Origin: Rhodomicrobium lacus
Lineage (GTDB): Bacteria > Pseudomonadota > Alphaproteobacteria > Rhizobiales > Rhodomicrobiaceae
Length of the DNA: 64,000 nucleotides
Reading direction: 5' to 3'
NCBI RefSeq assembly: GCF_003992725.1
Contig: NZ_RZNF01000007.1
Location: forward strand, 1 to 64,000
Shown here: positions 54,267-63,042 of the stretch, piece by piece
Numbering within the stretch: position 1 is the first letter of the stretch
Layout: every line of letters begins with the position of its first letter
Program-made: the position numbers and the translations under genes
Notes under the pieces: generated by a model
Told to the model about the DNA's origin: nothing
The model's database searches: none
Seen by the model: only the letters and a program-made list of their open reading frames with translations

Positions 54267-54944
54267 ATGTTTCTGCGTCGGCTTCTGATTTGCGCGTTGT
54301 TTATAAGTATACCACTGGGTTTCTCGGTCGCGAACACGCCGGGAGGGGCGGCAAGATGGTCGACGAAGCCATATGCCTTCTCCACGAACTGGTTCGATAG
54401 CCGGATCCCGTCCTGGACGCGCCTCCTCAATGAAGTGAAGGGAAAACCGGGACTTCAGTATCTCGAGATAGGCACTTTTGAAGGACGCTCCGCATTGTGG
54501 GTGCTGGAAAACATCCTGACGCACCCGACTTCAAAAATAACAGTCATCGACGCCTTCGAGGAAGAAGGAATTCAACAGCGATTTTCATCGAACGTCGATT
54601 TGTCGGGGCAAGCGGACCGTTTTCAGGTTCTTGTGGGGCCGTCCAGCCAGAAACTCAGGGAATTGCCCCTGAACACCTTCGATCTGGCCTTCATAGACGG
54701 GTCCGGGAAAGGCGTATCCATGTTGGCCGATCTCGTCGGCGTCTGGAACCTCGTAAAGCTGGACGGCATAATCATTTGCAGCCGCTATGCTTTGACCGAC
54801 AAGCTGAGACGAGATTTGAAACTGAAGCCCAATGATCCGGGGCCCTATGAGGCGATAGACGCGTTCCTGAAGGTCCACAAGAACTACCTATCTGTTCTGG
54901 CCTTTCACGAGGATCAGGTTATCTTCCGAAAAATCCGCCAATAA
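54267..54944 (+). CDS. Methyltransferase-fold protein with N-terminal signal/anchor
   Basis: The 225-residue protein has an N-terminal hydrophobic signal (MFLRRLLICALFISIPLGFS) and then a class I SAM-methyltransferase fold: LQYLEIGTFEGRSALWVLE (motif I), KITVIDAFEEE (acidic residue end of strand 2), FDLAFIDGSGKG (motif II), LVKLDGIIICSRYAL. This pattern is like Methyltransf_24 enzymes that often modify sugars or lipids. SAM is cytosolic, so a methyltransferase with an export signal is odd; it may be a membrane anchor with a cytosolic domain. The gene appears somewhat less GC-rich than its neighbours. Purines AGAGGGA precede the ATG. Confidence 0.75.
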   Translation: MFLRRLLICALFISIPLGFSVANTPGGAARWSTKPYAFSTNWFDSRIPSWTRLLNEVKGKPGLQYLEIGTFEGRSALWVLENILTHPTSKITVIDAFEEEGIQQRFSSNVDLSGQADRFQVLVGPSSQKLRELPLNTFDLAFIDGSGKGVSMLADLVGVWNLVKLDGIIICSRYALTDKLRRDLKLKPNDPGPYEAIDAFLKVHKNYLSVLAFHEDQVIFRKIRQ

Positions 54945-55052
54945 GAGCTTGGGTCGATTGGCGGCCTGACAGTCGTAGCCGCTGTTGAGGGAGGTCGGCA
55001 ATCGGCTTAGGTTGCGCTATTCTCACCCCGTCCTCAAGCACCCGGTTCTTTC

Positions 55053-56573
55053 ATGACACCCTTCCGCATCATCGCCGCCGCAATCGCGCTCGCTTGCATC
55101 GCGTTCGGCCTCTGGCGGCTCGAAGGCGCGACGCACGGTCTCGCCGTGACTCGGATGCAGGCGGGCGATACGCCGGTGACGGTGTTCCGGGCGGAGACGA
55201 CCGCGAAAGGCCCGGTGGTGCTGATCGCGCACGGCTTCGCCGGATCGCAGCAGCTCATGCAGCCCTTTGCGATCACGCTCGCGCGCAACGGCTATATCGC
55301 CGTCACCTATGACAGCCTCGGCCACGGCCGGAACCCGGAGCCGATGCGGGGCGACATCACGAAGGTCGAGGAAGGGCCGACGCCAAGGCTTCTGGCGCAA
55401 CTCGGCGAGGTGGCGGCACTCGCGAAAGCGCTGCCCGAGAGCGACGGGCGCATCGCCGTGCTCGGCCATTCCATGTCGAGCGATATCGTAGTGCGATTCG
55501 CGCAGGCGCATCCCGAGGTGGCGGCGGTGGTCGCGGTGTCGATGTTCTCGCCCGTGGTCACGCAGACGAGCCCGAAGAACCTCGCCGCCATAGACGGCGC
55601 GGCGGAATTCGGCATGCTGCATGACGAGGCGCGCCGCGTGGTCGGCATGGTGTCGGGCGGCGCGGCCGAACCCGGCGTGATCTACGGAAGTTTCGCGGAC
55701 GGCACCGCGCGCCGCTTCACGCTGTCCCCCGGCGCGGAGCATATCGGCGTGCTTTACAGCGCGGCGAGCATGGAAGCGGCACTCGATTGGCTGAACCGCG
55801 CATTCGGGCTAAGCGGAAACGCACCGGTCGAGGATCGCGGCACGGCCATAGCGCTGCTGTTCTTCGGCGTCACGTTACTGGCGTGGCCGCTTGCCTCGCT
55901 TCTGCCGCGTGTGTCGCAGGCGCCGCTCGGCGCGGGGCTTTCATGGCGGCGTTTCTGGCCGGTCGCCCTAGCGCCGGCGCTGCTGACGCCGCTCATCCTC
56001 TGGAAAATGCCGACGGGATTTCTGCCGGTCGTGCTCGGCGACTACATCGCGATGCACTTCGCATGCTACGGGATCATCACGCTCGCGGCGCTCTGGATCG
56101 CGACGCGCGGCAAGGGCATGGCGAGGCCGCCGGTCAACGTGGCGTTCGTGGTCGCGGCGATGCTCGTCGCAGCCTACAGCATCCTAGCCTTCGGGCTGCC
56201 GCTCGACCGCTACGTGCTCTCGTTCTTCCCGATCCCGGAACGCCTGCCGCTTCTGTTCGCGGTGCTTGGCGGTACGATCCTGTTCTTTCTCGCGGACGAA
56301 TGGCTGACGCGCGGAAACGGCGCAGCGACCGGCGGATACCCGGCGACCAAAGCGCTGTTTCTCGCTTCGCTCGCGCTCGCCGTCGCGCTCAATTTCGGGA
56401 AGCTGTTCTTCCTGATCCTCATCATCCCGATCATTTTCGTGTTCTTCGTCATCTATGGGCTGTTCAGCGGATGGGTGAACCGGCGCACGAACGATCCGCT
56501 CGTCGCGGGGCTCGCCAATGCGCTCGCCTTCGCCTGGGCGATTGCCGTCACGTTTCCGCTTGTAAGCCCGTAA
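55053..56573 (+). CDS. Alpha/beta hydrolase fused to a multi-pass membrane domain
   Basis: A 506-residue protein. After an N-terminal helix, residues about 30-265 form an alpha/beta hydrolase with oxyanion block VVLIAHGFAGS and nucleophile elbow GHSMSSD (Ser, with later GAEHIGVLY supplying the probable His). Residues about 275-506 contain seven or so membrane helices. The hydrolase domain would lie on the periplasmic side if the first helix is a signal anchor. The substrate and role are unknown. It is monocistronic. The fusion is intact, with no sign of a frameshift. Confidence 0.85.
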   Translation: MTPFRIIAAAIALACIAFGLWRLEGATHGLAVTRMQAGDTPVTVFRAETTAKGPVVLIAHGFAGSQQLMQPFAITLARNGYIAVTYDSLGHGRNPEPMRGDITKVEEGPTPRLLAQLGEVAALAKALPESDGRIAVLGHSMSSDIVVRFAQAHPEVAAVVAVSMFSPVVTQTSPKNLAAIDGAAEFGMLHDEARRVVGMVSGGAAEPGVIYGSFADGTARRFTLSPGAEHIGVLYSAASMEAALDWLNRAFGLSGNAPVEDRGTAIALLFFGVTLLAWPLASLLPRVSQAPLGAGLSWRRFWPVALAPALLTPLILWKMPTGFLPVVLGDYIAMHFACYGIITLAALWIATRGKGMARPPVNVAFVVAAMLVAAYSILAFGLPLDRYVLSFFPIPERLPLLFAVLGGTILFFLADEWLTRGNGAATGGYPATKALFLASLALAVALNFGKLFFLILIIPIIFVFFVIYGLFSGWVNRRTNDPLVAGLANALAFAWAIAVTFPLVSP

Positions 56574-56627
56574 CCGATGGGCAAGGACGCTGCCCTATAA
56601 CGGCTGTTATTGTCCTCGATATCCCTT

Positions 56628-57539
56628 ATGACTGCACTTGAGAAAACATCGCCCGATGGTTCGTTCATGACGTCTTTCACGTTGCCCGCAGCGGCATGGT
56701 TCGGAATATCCGCCTGTGTCGCGGTGTCCTGCGGCCCCACGCAGGCACAGGAGAAGCCGGCCGATGCCATCGAACTCGCTCCTCACCGGGCCGTGTACGA
56801 ACTCGTTCTCGAAAGAACCGGCGCAGGCTCCAACATCAGCGACATTCGCGGCGAACTGGTCTACGACTTCACCGGCTCGGCGTGCCAGGGCTACACGCTC
56901 AACACGCGGCTGGTGACGGAAATATACGACCGCGAGGGCAAACAGAGCACCACCGATACGCGATCCGAGAGCGTCGAGGACGGGGAAGGCCGTCGTTTCC
57001 GCTTCAACACATCGCAGTACATGAACAAGAGCACGAAGCCCGCCGACGCAACGTCCGGGCTCGCAGTCCGCTCGCCACAGGGCGCTCGCGATGCCGTGAC
57101 GGTGACGCTCTACAAGCCGAAGAAGGGTTCGTTCACGCTGCCTGGAAACATCTATTTTCCGACGCAGCATTCCATCGCCATCCTGAAAGCGGCAAAGGCC
57201 GGAGAAACGCGCCTTCAGGCCGACTTTTTCGACGGTTCCGACAAGGGCACGAAAATTTACGAGACCACGACCGTGATCGGCGCGCCGCTGCAACTGGCCG
57301 CCAATTCTCAATTGCCTGCGGTCAAGAACGCGGAAAATCTGGACAGCATCCAGTCCTGGCCGGTTGTCGTCAGTTATTATGAGCCGAACGCCAAGAAAGA
57401 CGGTCTGCCGACATACGAGGTCTCTTTCCGCATCTATGCGAACGGTGTCAGCCGGAAATTGACGCTCGACTACGGAGCGTTCGCGCTCAGCGGCGAGTTG
57501 TCCGCGATCGAATTCCTGCCGTCCACGCCCTGCCGCTGA
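56628..57539 (+). CDS. eipB: Periplasmic envelope-integrity protein EipB (DUF1849)
   Basis: This 303-residue (or slightly shorter) protein matches DUF1849, exemplified by Brucella EipB, a periplasmic beta-spiral needed for envelope integrity. Blocks APHRAVYELVLERTGAGSNI, GELVYDFTGSACQGYTLNTR and AKAGETRLQADFFDGSDKG are visible. The two conserved Cys residues that pair in EipB are in SACQGY and at the last residues, TPCR. ATG at 56628 or 56667 could be the start; the signal peptide (AAAWFGISACVAVSCGPTQA) begins after the second. A lipoprotein-like Cys precedes the mature part. Confidence 0.9.
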   Translation: MTALEKTSPDGSFMTSFTLPAAAWFGISACVAVSCGPTQAQEKPADAIELAPHRAVYELVLERTGAGSNISDIRGELVYDFTGSACQGYTLNTRLVTEIYDREGKQSTTDTRSESVEDGEGRRFRFNTSQYMNKSTKPADATSGLAVRSPQGARDAVTVTLYKPKKGSFTLPGNIYFPTQHSIAILKAAKAGETRLQADFFDGSDKGTKIYETTTVIGAPLQLAANSQLPAVKNAENLDSIQSWPVVVSYYEPNAKKDGLPTYEVSFRIYANGVSRKLTLDYGAFALSGELSAIEFLPSTPCR

Positions 57540-57652
57540 TCTGAAAGCGCCTGTTTCGCTCGCGCGTTGCGGGCTTCGCTGCGTCCAGGAATACGGCCTG
57601 TTAAACCTCGCGATAACCATTCAGAGCGTTACCCGCGAGCCGAAAAATCGAA

Positions 57653-57667
57653 TTAAATGCGTGTTAA
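57653..57667 (+). promoter_or_regulatory. CtrA binding site (TTAA-N7-TTAA) upstream of the Flp pilin gene
   Basis: Two TTAA half-sites separated by exactly seven bases lie 71 bases before the pilin start codon. In Caulobacter the pilin gene pilA is CtrA-dependent, so direct control here is likely. Confidence 0.75.
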
Positions 57668-57738
57668 ATCTTGTACCCCTAACGTGCGTGGAGACGCCGC
57701 TTCCATGGAGGCGATGTCCGTATCGTCGGAGGTGTGTA

Positions 57739-57921
57739 ATGCGTGCGAAGCTTGAAGAATTCTGGATGGACGAACAGGGCGCGGCCGCCATCGAACTTGG
57801 CCTGATCGCCGCCGGTTTTTGCGTGGCGCTGATCACGCTCGCGGGCCAGATGAACGACGAGGTGAAGATCATGTTCGAGCGGGTGCGCGAAATGCTGCGC
57901 TCGTTCAACACGATGCAATAA
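57739..57921 (+). CDS. Flp/Fap-family pilin
   Basis: This 60-residue prepilin has a short charged leader, DEQGAAAIELGLIAAGFCVALI around the processing site (the Glu at position +5 after the Gly/Ala is present), and a single hydrophobic helix. Flp pilins form thin adhesive pili of the Tad type. A GGAGG ribosome site precedes ATG 57739. The next gene encodes a CpaA-like prepilin peptidase, which would process it. Other tad genes are not in the window. Confidence 0.92.
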   Translation: MRAKLEEFWMDEQGAAAIELGLIAAGFCVALITLAGQMNDEVKIMFERVREMLRSFNTMQ

Positions 57922-57942
57922 CCGCCGTTCAGGTGAGTGCCG

Positions 57943-58428
57943 ATGGAATCGTCCCTGACGTCGACGGTCGCGGCGGCCCTTCCCGTGATGCTTGTGTGGG
58001 CCGCCGCCGTCGATCTCCTGACGCGCGTGATACCGAACAGGCTGGTGCTGTTGCTGGCCGGATGCTTTGCCGTTTTCGCGCTGCTCGCCGGTCTCGATGC
58101 CGCGCGGGTCGTCTCGCACGCAGGATGCGCGCTTCTGGTTCTCGTTTGCGCCTATGGACTTTTCGCGTCCTCCCTTCTCGGCGGGGGCGACGCGAAGCTT
58201 CTTGCCGTGGCATCCCTCTGGATCGGCCCGGATCTGCTGCTTCCGTTTCTCGCCGGAACGGCACTCGCCGGAGGGGCACTGGCGCTGGTTTACATCGCGG
58301 CCGATTTCGCGAGCGACGTTCTTCGCTCCGACGCTCACACACGCGACCGTGCAACGGCGATCCCCTATGGCGCGGCCATCGCGGCGGGCGGCCTTGCCGT
58401 GATGCCGGAGTGGCTCGCCTCAATTTAG
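57943..58428 (+). CDS. cpaA: CpaA-type prepilin peptidase (A24)
   Basis: This 161-residue integral membrane aspartyl protease has the two catalytic Asp residues: Asp24 in AAVDLLTRVIPNRL and Asp83 in the GGGDAKLL motif. It lacks the N-terminal methylase domain of PilD, as usual for CpaA. It would cut the Flp prepilin. ATG at 57943 has AGGTGAG upstream; a GTG at 57937 is too near to that site. It follows the pilin by 21 bases. Confidence 0.9.
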   Translation: MESSLTSTVAAALPVMLVWAAAVDLLTRVIPNRLVLLLAGCFAVFALLAGLDAARVVSHAGCALLVLVCAYGLFASSLLGGGDAKLLAVASLWIGPDLLLPFLAGTALAGGALALVYIAADFASDVLRSDAHTRDRATAIPYGAAIAAGGLAVMPEWLASI

Positions 58429-58544
58429 CGGCTTTTTTGCACCGAAATTATCCTTCTCCGCCGTTTTCGCGTCCGGATCGCGCTCAAGCATTCTGCACGT
58501 TATAGGGGTGCATTTCTGCCGCCGATCCCCTATAGGTTCAAGGC

Positions 58545-59969
58545 ATGACGATTTCCTACGAAACCATTCACGACGACATTTCCGAGCTTCTTGCGCCCCA
58601 TGGCAAGGGCGCCATCAGAATCCGGGCTTTTCCCGGCGCCGAGCTTAGAGACGATTTCGCCCGCTTCGTCACGCCCTCACAGGCCGCCTGGCTCGAAGCC
58701 ATCGGATGGAAGGCGAAAACCGGCACGCATGCGCTTCTGCCGGGCGAAAACGGAATTGCCGAGGTTCTCTTCGCGCTTGGAGACGAGAAGCCCTCCCCCG
58801 CATCCGCGCTCGCGCTCGGCGCGCTGCCCGCCGCCTTGCCCGAGGGCACGTACGAACTTTCCGACTTTCCCGGCGCGCCCGAGGACGCCGTCCTTGCGTG
58901 GCTTCTCGGTGCGTACGAGTTCCGACGCTACTTCACCCGCGACCCGAAGCCCATCCGTGCACTCGTGCTGCCCGAGGGCGTCGACCGCGCGGCTGTGATC
59001 GCTCGCGCGCAGGCCGTGTGGTTCGCGCGCGAACTCATCAATATTCCCGCCAACGATCTCGGTCCGTCCGACCTCGCCGAGGCTTTTGCGGGCATGGCGC
59101 GCACCTTCAAGGCCGATGTGAAGATCCTTCGCGGCGCTGCGTTCCTCGAAAAGAACTTCCCGCTTCTGCAATCGGTGGGACGCGCCTCCACGCGCGAGCC
59201 CTGCCTAGCCGAACTTCATTGGGGCAACACGAAACATCCCAAGGTGACGCTGGTCGGCAAGGGCATCTGCTTCGATACCGGCGGTCTCGACATCAAGCCG
59301 TCGTCCGCGATGGCGCTGATGAAAAAGGACATGGGCGGCGCGGCGAGCGTAATCGCGCTGGGCGCGATGATCATGGCCGCCAGGCTGCCGGTGCGGCTTC
59401 GGATCCTCGTGCCAACCGCCGACAACAACATCTCCGGCAACGCGTTCCGGCCGGGCGACATCATCAGGAGCCGCGCGGGGCTTACAGTCGAGATTGGCAA
59501 CACGGACGCGGAAGGCCGCCTCGTTCTGGCCGACGCGCTGTCCTACGCCGACGAGGACGGCCCGGATCTGATCGTCGACATGGCCACGCTGACCGGCGCG
59601 GCGCGCGTGGCGCTCGGCCCCGATCTGCCGCCGTTCTATACGGACGACAGTGCTCTCGCGCACAGCATCTACAAGGCGGGCGCGCATGTCGGCGATCCGT
59701 TGTGGCGGCTGCCGTTCTGGATGCCATACGACCGCGACCTCAAGAGCAAGGTCGCCGATGTGAACCACATTTCAAACAGCCCGTTCGCCGGATCGATCAC
59801 GGCGGCGCTGTTCCTGAAGCGCTTCGTGAAGAACGCGAAACGTTATGTGCATCTCGATATTTTCGGCTGGACGCCGCGCGCACTGCCCGGCAAGCCCATG
59901 GGTGGTGAGCCGCAAGGCGCACGTGCCATGTTCGAGGTGATCCGCAACGAATATGGGAGAGGCGCATGA
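58545..59969 (+). CDS. Leucyl aminopeptidase family (M17) metallopeptidase
   Basis: This 474-residue cytosolic aminopeptidase has the M17 metal and substrate blocks: GKGICFDTGGLDIKPSSAMA with a nearby Lys-Lys-Asp (KKDMGGAA), and the signature NTDAEGRLVLADALSYA. Alphaproteobacterial relatives are about this length. It starts at ATG 58545 and overlaps the NlpC/P60 gene by ATGA, so the two are coupled. Peptide turnover or cell-wall peptide recycling is a possible joint role, based on context only. Confidence 0.94.
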   Translation: MTISYETIHDDISELLAPHGKGAIRIRAFPGAELRDDFARFVTPSQAAWLEAIGWKAKTGTHALLPGENGIAEVLFALGDEKPSPASALALGALPAALPEGTYELSDFPGAPEDAVLAWLLGAYEFRRYFTRDPKPIRALVLPEGVDRAAVIARAQAVWFARELINIPANDLGPSDLAEAFAGMARTFKADVKILRGAAFLEKNFPLLQSVGRASTREPCLAELHWGNTKHPKVTLVGKGICFDTGGLDIKPSSAMALMKKDMGGAASVIALGAMIMAARLPVRLRILVPTADNNISGNAFRPGDIIRSRAGLTVEIGNTDAEGRLVLADALSYADEDGPDLIVDMATLTGAARVALGPDLPPFYTDDSALAHSIYKAGAHVGDPLWRLPFWMPYDRDLKSKVADVNHISNSPFAGSITAALFLKRFVKNAKRYVHLDIFGWTPRALPGKPMGGEPQGARAMFEVIRNEYGRGA

Positions 59970-61252
59970 CACAGCTCGATCCTCGCCTTAACGCCTACCG
60001 GGAAGATCTCGCCGCCGCTTCGCTGCAAGACCGCGTGCGCGCGCAACGCTATGTTCAGGGCGAAGTGCGCCAGGTCGCCGCGCCGTCCGCGCCTGTCCGC
60101 GTCGCGCCCAAATTCGATGCCGAACAGGCTACCGAGGCGTTGTCTGGCGAACTCGTCACGCTTTATGAGGTTCGTGACGGCTTCGGCTGGGTGCAGCTTC
60201 AGGAAGACGGCTATGTCGGCTACATGCCGCTCGACGCGCTGTCCTCGCTGGTCGAGGACAACACGCACCGCGTAAGCGCGCGCCTCACCTATCTCTATCC
60301 CGTGCCGGACATGAAGCGTCCGCCCATCACGAAGCTCAGCTTTTCGGCGACGGTGCTGCCCATCAGCCGCGCGGATGGCCGCTTCCTTGAACTGTCGCGC
60401 GGCGGCTTCATATTCGCCGATCATCTGGTTGGCATCCGCGAGCGCGCGCGAGACTTCGTCCGGGTGGCTGAGCGCATGGTCGGCGTGCCCTATCTTTGGG
60501 GCGGCAAGACATCGCTCGGGATCGACTGTTCTGGCCTCGTGCAGGTTTCGTTGCAGGCGGCGGGCGTGCCCTCGCTTCGCGACACCGACATGCAAATGGC
60601 GAATGCAGGCGAGGCGCTGGACCCTGCCAATCTCGACGCCATCCAGCGCGGCGACCTGATCTTCTGGAAAGGCCACGTCGCCATCGCGCAGTCGCCGGAC
60701 TGGATGATCCACGCGAGCGGCCATCACATGGAAGTCGTCGTGGAGCAGATACGGCGCGCCGTGGAACGCTACGCCGAAGCGGGCAGCCCGGTTCTTGCGA
60801 TCATCCGTCCGAACCTTGAGCCGAAGGCGATGCCTGAGCCGCAGGATGCGGCGTCCGAACCTGTCGGGCCAAAGCCTCCGGCGCGGGCACAATCCGCGCC
60901 TGCTGCGCAACAGCGTGAAGCGCCGCAAAACATCCCGGCCACGGCGCCGACCGCTGCCCCGGCGGGTGCGGCCCCGGCCTGGCCATCGCCAGCACAAGGG
61001 GAACGCCCCGCCACGGCGCCTTCACCGGCCAGAAGCGAGAGGCAACGCGCGGCGCTGACGCAGGCGGTTGCCCCACAGGCAGCGCCGCAGAAGGCGGAAT
61101 CGCACGCCGCCCCGGCTCAGTCCCAGCTCGAAGCAGCCGCCAAGCGCGCGGCGCAAGAACTTGCCCGTCGTTCCACGGCTGAAAATGGCGCGCAGCAGCA
61201 GGGATCAGCCCAGCGCGGACCTGCGCCCGAAGCCCAGAAGGACGGTGCGTAG
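59966..61252 (+). CDS. NlpC/P60 (C40) family endopeptidase with disordered Pro/Ala-rich tail
   Basis: This 428-residue protein has an SH3b-like region (about 35-155) and a C40 cysteine peptidase domain at about 160-275 with Cys188 in GIDCSGLVQ, His237 in WKGHVAIAQ and His249 in MIHASGHH. It would hydrolyse peptidoglycan stem peptides or related D-amino-acid peptides. The last 145 residues are Pro/Ala/Gln-rich and low in complexity. There is no signal peptide, so it may act in the cytosol on recycled peptides. ATG overlaps the aminopeptidase stop. Confidence 0.92.
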   Translation: MTQLDPRLNAYREDLAAASLQDRVRAQRYVQGEVRQVAAPSAPVRVAPKFDAEQATEALSGELVTLYEVRDGFGWVQLQEDGYVGYMPLDALSSLVEDNTHRVSARLTYLYPVPDMKRPPITKLSFSATVLPISRADGRFLELSRGGFIFADHLVGIRERARDFVRVAERMVGVPYLWGGKTSLGIDCSGLVQVSLQAAGVPSLRDTDMQMANAGEALDPANLDAIQRGDLIFWKGHVAIAQSPDWMIHASGHHMEVVVEQIRRAVERYAEAGSPVLAIIRPNLEPKAMPEPQDAASEPVGPKPPARAQSAPAAQQREAPQNIPATAPTAAPAGAAPAWPSPAQGERPATAPSPARSERQRAALTQAVAPQAAPQKAESHAAPAQSQLEAAAKRAAQELARRSTAENGAQQQGSAQRGPAPEAQKDGA

Positions 61253-61441
61253 GAGCGTTATCGCTTCTCCTCGGAAAACGCGAAATCGCTCAGCAGTGTC
61301 ATACCGTAAATAGGAGGCCGCAGACCATCGGCCTGCCTCAAATCGGACCCGATCGACGCAGGCCCATCCCGCGCTTCTATCGACGCAAATTCACGGACGC
61401 AAACCGGTTTCCGGTCGCGCGCGCAGGCCACTCGCCGTTGG

Positions 61442-62215
61442 TCAGAACACCGGGAACGGGAAATATTTCGCGTTGATCTTCGCGTAGGTGCCGTCTTTCA
61501 CGATGCCGTCGATGGCGTCGTCGAATCGCTTCAACAGCGCGACGTCGCCCTTCCGCAGCGCGATCCCCATGCCGGAGCCGAAATAAGCCTCGTCTGACAG
61601 TTCCGTCGGCGCAATTTCGCAGCACTGACCTTCGGGCGACTTCAGCCAGTCATAAACGGCCAGCTTGTCGAACAGCACGTAATCCACACGCCCGGCTGAA
61701 AGGTCGCGATAAGCATCGGCCACGGTGTTGTAGAGCCGCACGATGGAGCGATGATATTTGTCTTCCAGGAAGGCGGAATGGTTCGTTGCCGTCTGCACGC
61801 CGACGGGCTTGCCGATCAGCGCTTTCGGCGACACGTCTTTCGCGTCGAAGCCCTTGCGCACGACGAAAACACTCGGCGAGCGGTAATAGGGCTTGGTGAA
61901 GGCCACCACATTCTTGCGGTCTTCGGTGATGTTGAGCGATGCGACGATGGCGTCGTATTTTTTCGCAAGCAGCGCCGGAACGATGCCATCCCAATCCTGA
62001 GCAGCAATCTCGCAGTCGGCCTGCATCTTCGCGCACAGCGCTCGCGCGATATCCACGTCGAAGCCCGCCACTTCTCCACTCGCATCGATGCTGCTGAAAG
62101 GCGGGTTCGTACCTTCGGTCGCGATGCGGATTTTCGTTTGAGCCGAAACGGAAAGCGGAACAAGGCAGGCGAGACAGGCAAGCGCAAGAAAGCGCATGAA
62201 GCGAGCTTTGACCAT
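61442..62215 (-). CDS. Amino acid ABC transporter substrate-binding protein (HisJ/ArtJ-like)
   Basis: This 257-residue protein has a signal peptide (MVKARFMRFLALACLACLVP, cut near SAQT at about 26) and the SBP_bac_3 fold: IRIATEGTNPPFSSIDASGEVAGFDVDIARAL, DWDGIVPALLAKKYDAIVAS, and GVQTATNHSAFLED. Polar amino acids are the usual ligands. It is the last gene of a minus-strand set, 15 bases after the ATPase. No permease gene lies beside it, whereas two orphan permeases occur at 43.6-45.0 kb. Confidence 0.93.
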   Translation of the reverse strand: MVKARFMRFLALACLACLVPLSVSAQTKIRIATEGTNPPFSSIDASGEVAGFDVDIARALCAKMQADCEIAAQDWDGIVPALLAKKYDAIVASLNITEDRKNVVAFTKPYYRSPSVFVVRKGFDAKDVSPKALIGKPVGVQTATNHSAFLEDKYHRSIVRLYNTVADAYRDLSAGRVDYVLFDKLAVYDWLKSPEGQCCEIAPTELSDEAYFGSGMGIALRKGDVALLKRFDDAIDGIVKDGTYAKINAKYFPFPVF

Positions 62216-62230
62216 GGGTTCGCCGGACGG

Positions 62231-63031
62231 TTAGGGTTCTTTGTCTTCTAACGTAGGCAGCGGAGTTTCACGCGTAAAGCCGCCTGCCCGGAAAGCTTCG
62301 AGAAATTGAACGAGGCGCGGGCTTCGCGGCGCGGCAAACAGGTGTACCGACGGGCCTTCTTCTTCGATGCGGCCATCCGCGAGAAACAGCGTTCGAGACG
62401 ACACGTCGCGGGCGAACGCCATTTCATGGGTCACGATGACGAGCGTGCGGCCCTCGTCCGCAAGCCGCCGGATCACGGCGAGCACCTCGCCCACGAGTTC
62501 GGGATCGAGTGCGGATGTCGGTTCGTCGAACAGGATCACGTCGGGATGGACGGCGAGCGCGCGGGCGATGGCGGCGCGCTGCTGCTGTCCGCCGGACAAT
62601 TCCGCCGGATAGGCGTCGGCGCGATGCCCGAGGCCCACCTTCTTCAAGAGCGCGTGCGCTTCCTCCACGGCCTCGGCGCGCGGGCGGCCATGCACATGCA
62701 CAGGCGCTTCGATCACGTTGCCGAGCACGGTCATGTGATGCCAGAGGTTGAAGCCCTGGAACACCATCGCGACGCGGCGGCGGAGCCGCTCCACCTGCCG
62801 CGCGTCGGGCTTCCTGCCAGGCTCGATGCGCACATGCTCGCCGCCCGCGACGATTTCGCCCGCGTCCGGCGTCTCCAGCAAATTGAGGCAGCGAAGAAAC
62901 GTGCTCTTGCCGGAGCCGGACGAGCCGATGATCGAAATCACCTCGCCCTTTTCGGCGGCGAGCGAAACACCCTTCAGCACCTGAACGGCGCCGAACTTCT
63001 TTTCGATGCCTCGCGCTTCGAGTGCGATCAT
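62231..63031 (-). CDS. Amino acid ABC transporter ATPase (HisP/GlnQ type)
   Basis: This 266-residue ATPase has Walker A GSSGSGKSTFLR, signature LSGGQQQRAAIARAL, Walker B VILFDEPTSALD and the His-switch VTHEMAF. It would energise a polar amino acid transporter with the adjacent binding protein and permeases elsewhere. The gene starts only 11 bases after the end of the nitrate/sulfonate-type ATPase, so all three minus-strand genes may be one transcript. Confidence 0.95.
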   Translation of the reverse strand: MIALEARGIEKKFGAVQVLKGVSLAAEKGEVISIIGSSGSGKSTFLRCLNLLETPDAGEIVAGGEHVRIEPGRKPDARQVERLRRRVAMVFQGFNLWHHMTVLGNVIEAPVHVHGRPRAEAVEEAHALLKKVGLGHRADAYPAELSGGQQQRAAIARALAVHPDVILFDEPTSALDPELVGEVLAVIRRLADEGRTLVIVTHEMAFARDVSSRTLFLADGRIEEEGPSVHLFAAPRSPRLVQFLEAFRAGGFTRETPLPTLEDKEP

Positions 63032-63042
63032 GCGAGCCGCCC

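Noticed and set aside
57739-58428. A complete Tad pilus locus
   Set aside because: Only the pilin and prepilin peptidase genes are present; the following genes encode an aminopeptidase and a C40 protein.
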